Source: Diphasiastrum complanatum (Eukaryota > Streptophyta > Lycopodiopsida > Lycopodiales > Lycopodiaceae). From it: DNA of 64,000 bases. This document shows, one piece after another, positions 33,110 to 44,570 of this stretch (positions are counted from its first letter, which is position 1; each line of letters opens with the position of its first letter). The position numbers and the translations under genes are program-made. The notes beneath the pieces were generated by a model that saw only the letters and a list, made by a program, of their open reading frames with translations, had not been told where the DNA came from and did not search any database. The stretch spans positions 66,982,536 through 67,046,535 of the forward strand of contig CM055094.1 in assembly GCA_029204225.1 (NCBI GenBank), written 5' to 3'.

Positions 33110-34130
33110 TGTAGCGCAGGCATCCCAAAGGGAGCCGGGAACCACGGCTTAGCTTCCCAGCCTTCAACTCTTGCCATCCAAACCCACTTGACATACAAGC
33201 AGCCAACTCGCCAACAACGATCAGACTTAACCAACATGAAGTTCCGAAAACCAACATTGAGATCCAACCTGTTGCCATGCCAGATCGGGGGTCCCGATGT
33301 GGGTGACTTCCCTCCAAGCAAGCCGCCCGACATACATCAAACTTAACCAACTCGAAGCTTCGTTACAAACGAGTAACATCCATTCTAAACAAGCGGTCTG
33401 ACTTACATCAGACTTAACCAACTGAAAGCTTTGTCACGAGCGCTGGAAGCCAACCTGGCGTCACGACAGACTGGACAGCCATAAACAGGTAACGTCCACC
33501 CAAGCAAGCCATCCAACTCAGCCAACAGGTCAGAGCCCGTTCCCCAAGAGCTTAACCCATTCACGTTCATACAAGGAACACTCAGAACCACAAGCCGCGA
33601 CAGATATGGAAACAACTAGTTCCTGGACCAAATGGTCCCAACAGCATACCGCTGGCACCACGGACCGAATGGTCTCGACGGCATACCGCTGGCGTCCCGG
33701 GATACGACCCTCAGCTATGTGCCAAGTTAAAAATTTGGAAGCAGCCTTACAACTGGCGCTTTTACCGAACACTGAAACCCAGAAGGTAATCAGAGTCAGT
33801 TTGAGAAAAATCCCACTTTATTGATAAATCTAAGAAGGTTACATTTCAAGTGTGTGACCGACCCTAGTCTCCGGGGCGCTAGCATGCCAAGGCGAGAGCC
33901 ATGACAACATTCCAGCAAGGGAGGCTGAGACTTGGTTGGAGCTCGCCCTGAGTCGCAACCCGCACTCCCCTATAGTATTGGTGTGATTCGGCACCCCCCC
34001 TCATACCAAGCACTCTACCCAAGCTGGTAAAGCACATTTTTTCTCTCTCTAGGATTTTCTCTTTCTAGAAGATCATTTTCTCTCTCTATATTTTATTGAT
34101 CCACAGGCTTTCTTTAATCATGCCTAGATC
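33110..34130 (-). repeat. LARD-B1 3' LTR (truncated)
   Basis: Plus strand begins TGTAGCGCAGG and follows the 5' LTR until GCCTAGATC at 34130, then jumps to interior sequence. The ~210 bp with the GGCGCC-rich end is missing. Confidence 0.9.
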
Positions 34131-35639
34131 TTGATTTGTCCTTGATGCACTTTGTGTTGAGCTCCCTGAGCTCCAGATTTGTTCAGTTCCGCACAGGTAT
34201 CAGGGCTCCCCGAGCCAAAGGATTTATTGTTTGATTGCCCACTTTATGGTCCACTCCGTGCCTTGTTGCTTCTGCACCTTGATTTCTCTCCTTGTCCCAG
34301 CCTGATCTTGATACTTTTCCATCTTGGCTCTTTAAGGTAGGCAAAGATTGAGTACTCCGCAATGCACCTCTCACTTAGCTTGAAGTAGCTCTTTGAATCA
34401 GTCCAAATGTAACCATTGACCTCGTGGAAAGCCAAAGGGTCGCACCAGTTTGATCCGCATTTGAACTATCTCTTCGCGTTTGTTTGAAGCACCATGTCCA
34501 TCGCACAAAACTTGACTTTCACAATTCCATCACTGGTCAGTTGCCTCACAGTCAAAACAAGAAGTGTACATCGAGCTTGGCTTCAAGTAGCTCCCTTTGA
34601 ATCAGACACATGCACCCAGAGTTTGCACTAGTCCGATCTCAACACGAACTGTCCCTTAGCGTCCGTTCGAAATACCAAGTCTCTCATGCAAGACTCAACT
34701 TTCACAGTTCCTTCATTGATCAGTTGTCTTACACGTAACACAAGCCAACGTACTCATATGTTTTCTCATCATTGCTGGTCCAGAGAAAGCCTATAACAAA
34801 CTTTCCTTTCCACAACAAAAACTTGTCAACTTATTAGGTCCAAAGTTCGCCAGTCTCCTCGTGTGAGTAAGGCTAGGTCACCTTGAATTTGCCCCCAATT
34901 TGATCAACTTTCATTCAAAATTTGCCCCAAGAGAGAGGTGTGTGTGATAGTTCCCCTCCACTTAATAAATCAGCTGATCGGACTTAGAGAGTTCTTTGGA
35001 CAAAAAGCCTTTCCAACACTTTGCTTCCCATCTGCTAGGATTATGGCTCGATCCAACTTGTTGCCAATCTCTGAAGAGGATCCTAGTCTTTTCCCCTTTG
35101 AGGAAAAACCGAACTGATACTGGATATCACCCATGCTCAGTGAGTTTTAGTTCCGAAGTTGGCCGTCCCAAAATGAAGACCAACTACTCCATAGAAGATC
35201 TCCCCTGAAATTGCCCTTTCCAACTTTTGACTTCCTGCTTGCGTCTGGTGGGCGTTGTCGCAAATGAAACTAACCCAAGAAACAGGCTAGCCATCCATCC
35301 TTTGCAAATATTGAGTCGTTTCGTTGTCGTTCACGTGTGAGTACTTGAACTGCAAATCTGCCCCACAAATTCTGTAGTCCTCTTTGTTTGATGGTAGCAG
35401 CCTTCAAAAGAAAAGGTTCCTTCTCGAGCCATCAGCTCCTTGTATCACAAGCAAACATGCAAACCAGGCAAAGCACGAGTACTAAGACTCACCACGAATA
35501 CATACAAGTAAGACACTCAGGCAGGTTTACTAACAAGTAACAAAGACAAGGTCCCCCTTTGAGATGGTCCTGCCAACGGACCTTTGCCTAGCCGCGCCCA
35601 TACAAATCAATCACAGAATCAGCCCACATAGGACACCCC

Positions 35640-36230
35640 TCCAACCATCCATGCTTTCACCATTAAGCAACACATTGCCTCAGTCACGCCCCACCACTTT
35701 TTGGTCGATAGCCCTTATAGCTAAACGATCGGCAGCTATCCTTGAATATACCACCCTCGTGGACGCACCCGTGCTTTCACCGTCAGACAGCACATTGTCT
35801 TAGTAACGCCCCCACCAAATCTAGTCGATAGCCCTTATAGCTAAACGATCGGCAGCGTACCCCCCAATCGTGGATGCACCCGTGCTTTCACCGTTAGGCA
35901 GCACATTGCCTCAGTAACGCCCCCACCAAATTTGGTCGATAGCCCTTATAGCTAAACGAATGGCAGCTATCCTTGAATATACCACCCCCGTGGACGCACC
36001 CGTGCTTTCACCGTTAGGCAGCACATTGCCTCAGTAACGCTCCCACCAAATTTAGTCGATAGCCCTTATAGCTAAACGATCAGCAGCATACCACCCAAAT
36101 CGTGGACGCACCCGTGCTTTCACCGTTAGACAGCACATTGCCTCAGTAACGCCCCCACCAAATTTGGTCGATAGCCCTTATAGCTAAACGAACGGTGGCC
36201 ATCGTGAATATGTCACCCCGCACCCACAAG
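35640..36230. repeat. Tandem array of alternating ~120/~111-bp units in LARD-B1
   Basis: The phrase TCGATAGCCCTTATAGCTAA recurs at 35705, 35825, 35936, 36056 and 36168, giving spacings of 120, 111, 120 and 112. Long units carry a TATCCTTGAATATACCACC-like insert that short units lack, so the array is a two-unit higher-order repeat. LARD-B2 has a single unit at the equivalent place (~44.93-45.05 kb). Confidence 0.9.
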
Positions 36231-36496
36231 ACATAGACCGTGCTTACACCATCCTAATGGCAGCACATTGCCTCATCTGTCCTACGTGCAGACGGCGCCA
36301 GGATCGAACCGCGAAAACTGACCGTGCTTACACCTCAAGGGCAGCACTTTGACTCATCAAGCCCCCGTCCTGCCAACCACCCCGACCGTGGACGCACCCG
36401 TGCTTACACTGTGGGCAGCACCTTGCACAACAGTTGTCTTGATGAACCCCAGACCGTGGCCATTTCCGTGAGATCCGCATAGCTGACCGGCCAGTC

Positions 36497-36509
36497 GGCT
36501 CTGATACCA
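36497..36509 (-). promoter_or_regulatory. LARD-B1 primer-binding site (tRNA-iMet)
   Basis: Plus-strand GGCTCTGATACCA is the complement of TGGTATCAGAGCC, two bases from the LTR end. It fixes the element's orientation as minus. Confidence 0.9.
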
Positions 36510-36511
36510 CA

Positions 36512-37750
36512 TGTATAGCGCAGGCATCCCAAAGGGAGCCGGGAACCACGACTCAGCTTCCCAGCCTTCAACTCTTGCCATCCAAACCCACTTGACATAC
36601 AAGCAGCCAACTCGCCAACAACGATCAGACTTAACCAACATGAAGTTCCGAAAACCAACATTGAGATCCAACCTGGTGCCATGCCAGATCGGGGGTCCCG
36701 ATGTGGGTGACTTCCCTCCAAGCAAGCCGCCTGACATACATCAAACTTAACTAACTCGAAGCTTCGTTACAAACGAGTAACATCCATTCCAAGCAAGCGG
36801 TCTGACTTACATCAGACTTAACCAACTGAAAACTTCGTCACGAGTGCTGGAAGCCAACCTGACGCAACGCCAGACTGGACAGCCATAAACAGGTAACGTC
36901 CACCCAAGCAAGCCATCCAACTCAGCCGACAGGTTAGAGCCCGTTCCCCAAGAGCTTAACCCATTCACGTTCATGCAAGGAACACTCAAAACCACAAGCC
37001 GCAACAGATATGGAAACAACTAGTTCCTGGACCAAATGGTCCCGACAGCATACCGCTGGTGCCACGGACCGAATGGTCCCGACGGCATACCGCTGGCGTC
37101 CCGGGATACGACCCTCAGCTATGTGCCAAGTTAAAAATTTGGAAGCGGCCTTACAACTGGCGCTTTTACCGAACACTGAAACCCAGAAGGTAATCAGAGT
37201 TAGTTTGAGGAGAATCCCACTTTATTGATAAATCTGAGAAGGGTACATCTCAAGTGTGTGACCGACCCTAGTCTCCGGGGCGCTAGCATGCCCAGGCGAG
37301 AGCCATGACAACATTCCAGCAAGGGAGGCTGAGACTTGGTTGGAGCTCGCCCTGAGTCGCAACCCGCACTCCCCTATAGTATTGGTGTGATTCGGCACCC
37401 CCCCCCCCCCCCCCCTCATACCAAGCACTCTACCCAAGCTGGTAAAGCACGTTTTTCTCTCTCTAGGATTTTCTCTTTCTAGAAAGTCATTTTCTCTCTC
37501 TAGATTTTATTGATCCACAGGCTTCCTTTAATCATGCCTAGATCGTGTGAGGTGATTGCACATCGATCTGAGCTCTCTGGACTTCGCTAGAACCGATCAA
37601 AGATTTTCAGCCATAGGAACTTGGCGCCGGCTGGATTCTGGTCACAGTGGCGCCGGGAGCGGCGCTGGCGCCGTTGGCGCCGGGAGCAGCAGGGGCGCTG
37701 CTGGCGCCGATGGCGCCGGAAGTAAAGCTTGTAAAGGTAGCTTTACAACA
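36512..37750 (-). repeat. LARD-B1 5' LTR
   Basis: 1239 bp, plus-strand TGTATAGCGC...TTTACAACA. It contains an 18-base C run (37398-37415) where other copies have about six, and a GGCGCC-rich block near 37.65 kb. The last ~60 bp (TTGTAAAGGTAGCTTTACAA) form a small palindrome. Confidence 0.92.
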
Positions 37751-38040
37751 ATTCATCTCCGTGTCTTCTTGCAACAATATAATAATGACTCTCGAAAGAG
37801 TCACTTTCGATGTGCCATGACGATCATATTCCAGCTGTCGTATGAGCTTGGCAAGCTTGTAAGCAGTTGCATCATTGCATCTTGATCATCTATGACAGAT
37901 CCGACAGCAGTTATTTGCTTCAGCAGGTTCTTGAATTGATTGATGTGATTCTGCAAGAAATCACCATTCGCCATCTTGAGGGAACATAATTTCTTCCTGA
38001 GATGTAACTTTGTATATTGTGCAAGTCAAGCATATCATGT
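37751..38040 (-). pseudogene. Copia gag fragment interrupted by LARD-B1
   Basis: The minus strand reads KLHLRKKLCSLKMANGDFLQNHINQFKNLLKQ as a continuous stretch, then DDQDAMMQLLTSLPSSYDS, then (shifted) IIILLQEDTEMN, the conserved end of the copia gag (UBN2) domain. It continues at ~33104 after LARD-B1. One frame change is present. Confidence 0.88.
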
Positions 38041-39563
38041 ATGGATGATGTTCTTCAGCTGGTGCATCATGTGGTGACCTAGAGACGGGTCATGCCTACT
38101 TGGAGGTAGGTGGCATGGAGTGTACCTGAGGTGGTACATATCTTGAGGGCATGGAGAGCATTACGGGGTGATGTGGATCCAGCATGCCCATGGTTGTGAG
38201 CTAGTAGGGATGGAGATGGTTGCTCAGGGAGTGACAGTTGATACTTTGGCGAGTGATCAGGTGAACTGCATGATTATATGCACGATAGTCTCCAAGTTGG
38301 CATCACATGTTGTTTCTATCCATCATCTTCTGGTAAGCAGGATGCAGCTTTTGGTTAGATCCAGTTGGAGTCTAGTTGCACTACAGGTGGACATATTCTT
38401 GGAGAGCTATCAACGGGTAATGGATACTTGGTGATCAGATGGTACAAGGTACAGGGTTCTGGAGCTATCCTACCTGATATGCTATGGATCGTGGGTGAGT
38501 TATTCATCACGATAGTGGATCTAGTTTGCATTTGCTTTGGCTTAGACCCTATGATGGATGTTGTGGGGAGATAGGCTCCTTGGTGGGAGGCCTATATACT
38601 GGTCAAATCATAGTTGGCAACGTCAAGTATGGGAAGTTGAGCCTGCATGAGATGTAGGAGAGGCGAATCATCATCAATATCTCTGGGAGATGGGCCAGCT
38701 ACTCAGGTATAGCCTATGGTGAGGTTTGTGTACATTCATTCGTTGAGTCCTTGGTAGACTCTTGTGCTTAGTGCATGGGGAATGGATGGGGATCAGCTTT
38801 CAGGACTTATTGGACAGTTGGATATGCTTGGACGTGAGAGCATCTTGGTACAGGTGCAGGCCATGGTTGAGAGCTTGATTTGGTGACCAATGGTGTAGCA
38901 GCGGATCTATAGGTGGCATAGGTGTTGGTATGACAGGATACCACTTATGGGCAGGCCTTGGTCATGTATTTGACGCTTTATCATTCGTGTTGGTTTGCAT
39001 GAGTGTGTGTGGGCTTGCATGTTGCCTTGTCACGGGAGTTTAGATCTGAGTCAAAGTTTTATGTGGTTGTGCATTTGCTACAGTAAAACAAAGTAGTCAT
39101 TTATGCTCATTGACTTGTCATTGTCTACTAGTTGTCTATCTGGTGAGGGTGCAATCTTATGGTGGCAGTAAGATTTCCTCAAGTTGAGCCTCAGTCGCTC
39201 ATTTATGTCAGCTTTACAGGTTTGTGCTTGTAAGTGCCTGATAGGATGTCAGCCTGGCTAGATGGATGATGTAAGTCTCATGGTGGCAGTGGGATTTCCT
39301 TAGTTTGAGCCATGTCGCTCATGTGGTCCACTTGTGTTCAAGCCGGATTGGGGACGAGTCAGTTGGTCGAGAGTATGGTAGACTCTCTATACGAGCATTG
39401 TGTTTGCATGATACTTTGTGAGTCAAACCTGGTGGTTTGTCTGTGTGCTTGAGTGTGAGTCAAGTATAGGGTAGCAGGGATATGCATAACATCTTTTGGG
39501 CACTATAGACACTGCTGCAATATATTGTTTTTCACTCTTATCACATTTGAGCTTAAGGGAGAG
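38041..39563 (+). other. Degenerate interior upstream of an orphan LTR
   Basis: No domain recognised in any frame. The phrase TGGTGGCAGT.GGATTTCCT..GTTGAGCC..GTCGCTCAT recurs near 39.16 and 39.28 kb. The stretch ends in a purine tract TTAAGGGAGAG before an LTR start, so it is probably decayed LTR-element interior. Confidence 0.4.
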
Positions 39564-40035
39564 AGTTAGAAATCAGTTTTGATCTGATTCATTAGTATAA
39601 GCTCTAAATGTGATGATGTAATTAGTGTACAGTTTATTTGGTTTACTATATATGGTTGTGTTCGGGACGTGACCCGTTAGGATGTATTGATCGGGCACTG
39701 ATCCCGTAGACGGCTACTTGGGTTAGCCGGTTAGCCACACGTAGAAAGAAACTAGCCTGTACAGTGATTTTGAGCTCATTATGCTATACTCAGGGCATGT
39801 CCTGGGTTTGTCAATATATGTGGCCATATTGGGCCTAACTCTAGTTTGGCAGGTGGTAGACCAGTTTAGTGACACCTGTTGAGCCCATGCAGTTTGAGGC
39901 TTTGCTATATGTACAGTGTTTCTTCATAATAGACTTAACTTTTGTTGTGCCATCTTTGAGAGCTTGTGAGAAGTGGCTATGGTGATTGTGTGATGTGATC
40001 TGCATACTGCACTAGATCCTAATAGAATTTCAACT
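39564..40035 (+). repeat. Orphan copia-type 3' LTR
   Basis: 472 bp, AGTTAGAAATCAG...AATTTCAACT, with short inverted ends, preceded by the purine tract TTAAGGGAGAG (39553-39563). It begins with AGTTAGAA like Copia-A. There is no 5' partner in the window. Confidence 0.6.
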
Positions 40036-40059
40036 GTACACCCCCACCCCACCCCTCCC

Positions 40060-40500
40060 CTTGTACAATACCCCTCCCCCCCCCTCCCTCCTCCTACGAC
40101 ACCCGTACCCGCTCCCTCCCCTCTCCCGATCTCAGTCCCTCACTCCCCGGGCCGCTAGCCTAGTTCAGCACGCAACAGCCCGGGGTCGCCATTCAATGCC
40201 CCCCCCGGTCCGGACAGCAAGTGGGGGGCAAAATGTTTTTGCCCAGAGGTCCGCGCACTCATCCAAGTCAGCGGCCCAAAGTGGGCAGCACGCGGACCTG
40301 GATGAGCGCGCGGGCCTCTGGGCAAAAAAATTTTGCCCCCCACTTGTTGTCCGGACCAGGGGGCGTTGAATGGCGACCCCGGGCTGCTTCGCGCTGAACT
40401 AGGCCAGCGACCTGGGGAGTGAGGGACTGAGATCGGGAGAGGGGAGGGAGCGAGTACAGGCGTCGTAGGAGGAGGGAGCGGGGGGGGGGTACTCCATGCC
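40060..40500. mobile_element. GC-rich foldback element with ~200-bp inverted ends
   Basis: The left half (CTCCCTCCTCCTACGAC ... GTCCGGACAGCAAGTGGGG ... TTGCCCAGAGG) is the imperfect reverse complement of the right half (CCTCTGGGCAA ... CCACTTGTTGTCCGGAC ... GTCGTAGGAGGAGGGAG). The loop is ~50 bp around 40265-40310. GC content is far above the surroundings. There is no credible coding; open frames on both strands are by-products of the symmetry. Confidence 0.85.
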
Positions 40501-40960
40501 CCCTCCCACACTTTATTTTTTGAATTTTTTTTCAATTTGGGGGCCCAATGAAATATTGGGCTCCCTTTTTACCTCAATACAAGTCATATAACGATCTTTT
40601 GAAGGCCTTCAAAAAATATTGGCCATCTCTTCATTTAGATCCTAAATCACTTGTACTTGCTATATTATTACGCTAGGTCTAAGTGAAGGCTATTGAAGTA
40701 TGAGTTAACTCATGATAAACCCATGGTGAGTTGCCACGTAGGACGATTCAAGAGTGAGTTAATTAGTCCTAATTAGCAAACACATTCAGGCAAGGAAGAG
40801 GCCCTTTTTGAGTCCAAAAAGGGCCCTAATGCTAAACGCAGAACAAACAGAGCTGTTATTAGATTAAGCATAACAAAATATACAAGTCAATAATGTTGTT
40901 GGGCACAAGACAATGCGGACGACATCGCGTGCTCTACAAAGCTAATCCAGTCTATGAAAA
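40501..40960. other. Unassigned sequence
   Basis: AT-rich, no gene recognised. It may include the decayed end of the gypsy gag frame that follows. Confidence 0.35.
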
Positions 40961-41580
40961 AGAATAGAGTAGCATTGATATTTGTGGATGCAATAGTGAT
41001 GGATGTCGTAGTGGTTTGCTTCGCTGTATATGGCAGCATTCAAATATTTGGTTCATCATCAGAATCTTCATCCTCCTATCGAATTGCATCTTCCATAGTG
41101 CTTTGTAACGTATCATATTCACTATACTAGCATTTCAACTCGCGTGTAATCCTCTTCGGTAGACCTGCTAGAATCCACATAATCATGGCATCATCATTGA
41201 TTAGGTTGGGATCACACTCAGATCTGAGGTATTTAATTCATTCAATATAGTCTCGCATGGTCTCTCTCTTGTCCATTTTAATTTTACTTAAAAGTAGAAA
41301 AGATCTTCCGTGAACATTCTGGGTTTGAATCTTGTAATTAGGGCTTTTTTAACAACTTCCCAATCAGTATGTTTAGTTTCATCTAGATAATAGAACCAAT
41401 TTTGTGTTGTTCCAGTTAAGGTCATAGGAAATAGCTGAAGTTTATTTTTTGGAAAAACTTTGCCATATACTTTAGATGATTCATCAAAGATTTTAAGAAA
41501 TCTGATAGGATCAGATAACCCATTATACTTTGGTATATCTAAACGTGGTGATATTGATTTGATAGAGGCTAGATCCGGTA
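40961..41580 (-). pseudogene. Ty3/gypsy gag fragment
   Basis: Minus-strand translation: PRLDIPKYNGLSDPIRFLKI, then a KLQLFPMTLTGTTQNWFYYL stretch, then TDWEVVKKALITRFKPR, the retrotransposon gag core (PxFxGxxDP...W). It degenerates with stops and shifts downstream (toward 40961). No zinc knuckle, protease or pol is attached. The LINE inserted or was duplicated just upstream (41943). Confidence 0.85.
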
Positions 41581-42399
41581 GATCAGAATCTAAAAATAGT
41601 ATGGACGAAGGTTATCTAGATGAGAGTTAGTCCGACGAAGGTTTCTTCACTGCTATTTTGAAAAAAAAATCACTGATCTGACTATTTTCTAACAAATCCG
41701 ATAATATTAACCTTCGTCGAATTGACAGTGGATAAATCTGACACAGATAAAGCTAGAGTAGAACTGGCGAAGGTTTTTTTCTAGCAAACAATAAGGTTTT
41801 TGTAACTTATATTTAGAATCCTCAAAAAACTTGGTGAAAGATTTGGCGAAGAATCAAGAATAATACTGGTATTTTTGTAAAAAAGAGATTTTTGACAAAA
41901 ACATGACAATATGACAACTGACCTTTGGAAAATCTTCGCCCCATTAACTCGGGTTGCCTTGGGAACCACAAACCCTCCAAGAGAGAAGAGGGAAATTTAT
42001 CATGTTTAAAGAAGTCATGTTTATGAGAGTGACGATCCATAAGGAGAAGATAAAGAAAAAGAGAGACACCCAGACAATCTCAGACACCGATGTAAAAAAA
42101 ACTAAAAGCCTACACTAAATAGAATGCTACATGTAGAACAGTTGAGAGGAGCGGGCTAGGACCTATAGAAGCTCCACCAAAACCGCTTACCTGTAGAAAA
42201 TCCACCAAAACCTTTTACAAGGAAACGTGAAATGGCCAGAATCTGTTGAAGCTTCCCCAAATTTGTTTGCATCAGAAGAAAGTCCACCAATGTCATGCAC
42301 AGACTCACTTTATCAAAAAAAATCTAGAGAAACAATTATTCCTATTCAGGTCAAATAAGTATCAACGCTTTCCCTATCCTCACAATATCCAAAGTTGTA

Positions 42400-43448
42400 T
42401 CTGGATCGACCGATAGTCCATTCCTAGGTAATGGGGACCACATTTCAAAGCAAAAATCACACTTCAAATATTTGTTATTAATCTACTCAGCTTCCTGGCT
42501 TTGTCTGATACATGTTGAAACTCATCATTTTTTTGCACTTTCGGATCATAGCGCTGTAATAATAAGATGTTCTTTTCGCGAGCTTTCCCCCCATCCTTTC
42601 TTCTCTCAATGTGTGGTGAACTGCTCTCTTCTTTCTTCGTTGACCATGCTTCCTGCTCTAAAAGCCACCCTTGCCTCTGCACCTTTCTTCCAGGACATGC
42701 TCAACAACGGGGTTGCCCTTCTTCGCAAGTCGGGCAAGTCCTCTTCTAGATTTATCAACTGTGTTAAGGCTCTTGCCCTTACTCTGTTACAAGGCATTGC
42801 AGCAGATCAGACTTTCGCTCATGACTCGCGGTTGCATGTAGACCTCCAACTTCACTGTCAGATTATCCTTCAACACATGGATTACTATGTTGTCGTTGCA
42901 CCATCGCTCTAAGCTTAATTGGCTTTGTAATGGTGATATCCTCTCTTCTTTCTTTTTCCGCTTCCTTTGTCATCATCATTCTTCCTCCTTTGTTCATTCT
43001 CTTGCTATTTTTGGTTCCCTCCTTACTGACTCCCCTTATATGGTCCCAGCATCTCTCTCTCTCTCTCTCTCTTTTCTAGACATTCACTCCTTCTGCTTCC
43101 CTTGACCTATCTCGCTTGAACTCTTTCTGCAAGGTCAAACGAGTCCTTCAACCATATCAAGTATCTATGGTAGCTGCGTCTTTTTCGCTTGCAGAACTAC
43201 ATGCTGCTCTCCTCTCTCCCTTGGAATAACCCCTGGCCCTAACTTTGGCCTCATTTGGGCCCTCCTCTTCTCCTCTTGGTGAATCGAGCCTTCTTCACTG
43301 CCTCCTTTCCTTGTCATATCTCTGAGGGGATTACCAAGCTCATTCCCAAGGTTATGCCACCATGTTTGCCCATGTTTGCTATTTGACTTCAGTCCCCCCA
43401 GTATGCTCAACACATCTTATAAAATCCTAGCTAAAGCCATGGCTAGGC
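42400..43448 (+). pseudogene. LINE ORF2, endonuclease end to start of RT
   Basis: Order of motifs: FFALSDHSAVIIRC (the APE-endonuclease SDH motif), a linker (KLNWLCNGDILSSFFF, GSLLTDSP) typical of plant LINEs between endonuclease and RT, then ISEGITKLIPKV and ILAKAMARRL from the RT N-terminus, in shifting frames. The last block ends exactly at the LARD-B2 insertion. Stops and shifts make it non-functional. Confidence 0.85.
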
Positions 43449-43453
43449 GGCTC
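43449..43453. repeat. Target-site duplication of LARD-B2 (left)
   Basis: GGCTC, repeated at 52932-52936. Confidence 0.85.
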
Positions 43454-44570
43454 TGTTGTAAAGCTACCTTTACAAGCTTTACTTACAGCGCCAGTGGCGC
43501 GAGCATTGTCCCCGGCGCCAGCAGCACCCTTGCTGCGCCAAGTTCCTATGGCTGAAAATCTTTGATCGGTTCTAGCGAAGTCCAGAGAGCTCAGATCGAT
43601 TTGCAATCACCTCACACGATCTAGGCATGATTAAAGGAAGCTTGAGGATCAATAAATTCTAGAGAGAGAAAATGACTTTCTAGAGAGAAAATCCTAGAGA
43701 GATAAAACGTGCTTTACCAGCCTGGGTAGAGCACTTGGTATGAGGAGAGGTGGCGAATCCCACCAATACTATAGGGGAGTGCGGGTTGCGACTCAGGGCA
43801 AGATCCAACCAAGTCTCAGCCTCCCTTGCTGGAATGTTGTTCTGGCACTCGCCTTGGCATGGCAGCGCCCCGGAGACTAGGGTCGATCACACACTTGAAA
43901 TGTAACGTTCTCATATTTATCAATAAAGTGGGATTTTTCTCAAACTGACTCTGATTACCTTCTGGGTTTCAATGTTCGGTAAAAGCGCCAGTTGTAAGGT
44001 CGCTTCAAACTTTTTGATTTGGCACATAGCTGAGGGTCGTATCACGGGACGCCATCGGTATGCCGTCGGGACCATTCGGTCCGTGGCGCCAGCGGTATGC
44101 TGTCGGGACCATTTGGACCAGGAATTGGTTGTCTCCATATCTGTCGCGGCTTGTGGTTCTGAGTGTTCCTTGCCTGAACGTGAATGGGTTAAGCTCTTGG
44201 GGAACGGGCTCTAATATGTCGGCTGAGTTGGATGGCTTGCTTGGGTGGAAGTTACCTGTTTATGGCTGTCCAGTCTGGCATGGTGCCAGGTTGGCTTACA
44301 GCACTCGTGACAAAGCTTCCAGTTGGTTAAGTCTGATGTAAGTCAGACCACTTGCTTGGAATGGATGTTGCTCGCTTGTAACGAAGCTTCGAGTTGGTTA
44401 AGTTTGATGTATGTCGGGCGGCTGGCTTGGAGGGAAGTCACCCACATCGGGACCCTTGATCTGGCATGGCGACAGATTGGATCTCAATGTTGGTTTTTGA
44501 ACTTTCAGTTGGTTAAGTCTGATCATTGTTGGCGAGTTGGCTGCTTGTATGTCAAGTGGGTTTGGACGAC
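43454..44570 (+). repeat. LARD-B2 5' LTR (3' end deleted)
   Basis: Starts TGTTGTAAAGCTACC. Compared with LARD-B1 a ~115-bp deletion at ~44570 removes the LTR end and the primer-binding site, so this copy could not initiate reverse transcription. Confidence 0.88.

Larger units (their letters stand above)
33110..37750 (-). mobile_element. LARD-B1, non-coding LTR retrotransposon
   Basis: Orientation is minus. The 5' LTR is 36512-37750, the primer site is the complement of 36497-36509, and the 3' LTR is 33110-34130 (truncated). No gag or pol domain is visible in any frame of the ~2.4-kb interior; open frames are short and differ between copies, so the element would depend on proteins from another retrotransposon (large retrotransposon derivative). 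It interrupts a copia gag whose halves lie at ~33050-33104 and 37751-38040. A deletion of ~550 bp removed the polypurine tract and the first ~200 bp of the 3' LTR, judged against LARD-B2. Confidence 0.88.

Noticed and set aside
33062-33346. Open frames within LARD-B LTRs and interiors on both strands
   Set aside because: They differ between copies, cross LTR boundaries and lack domains; the element is non-coding.
35640-36230. CRISPR-like regular repeats
   Set aside because: Units are contiguous ~111-120-bp tandem repeats without unique spacers, in a plant retroelement.
40061-40535. Pro/Arg-rich open frames on both strands
   Set aside because: By-products of the GC-rich foldback; mirror-symmetric and without codon bias.
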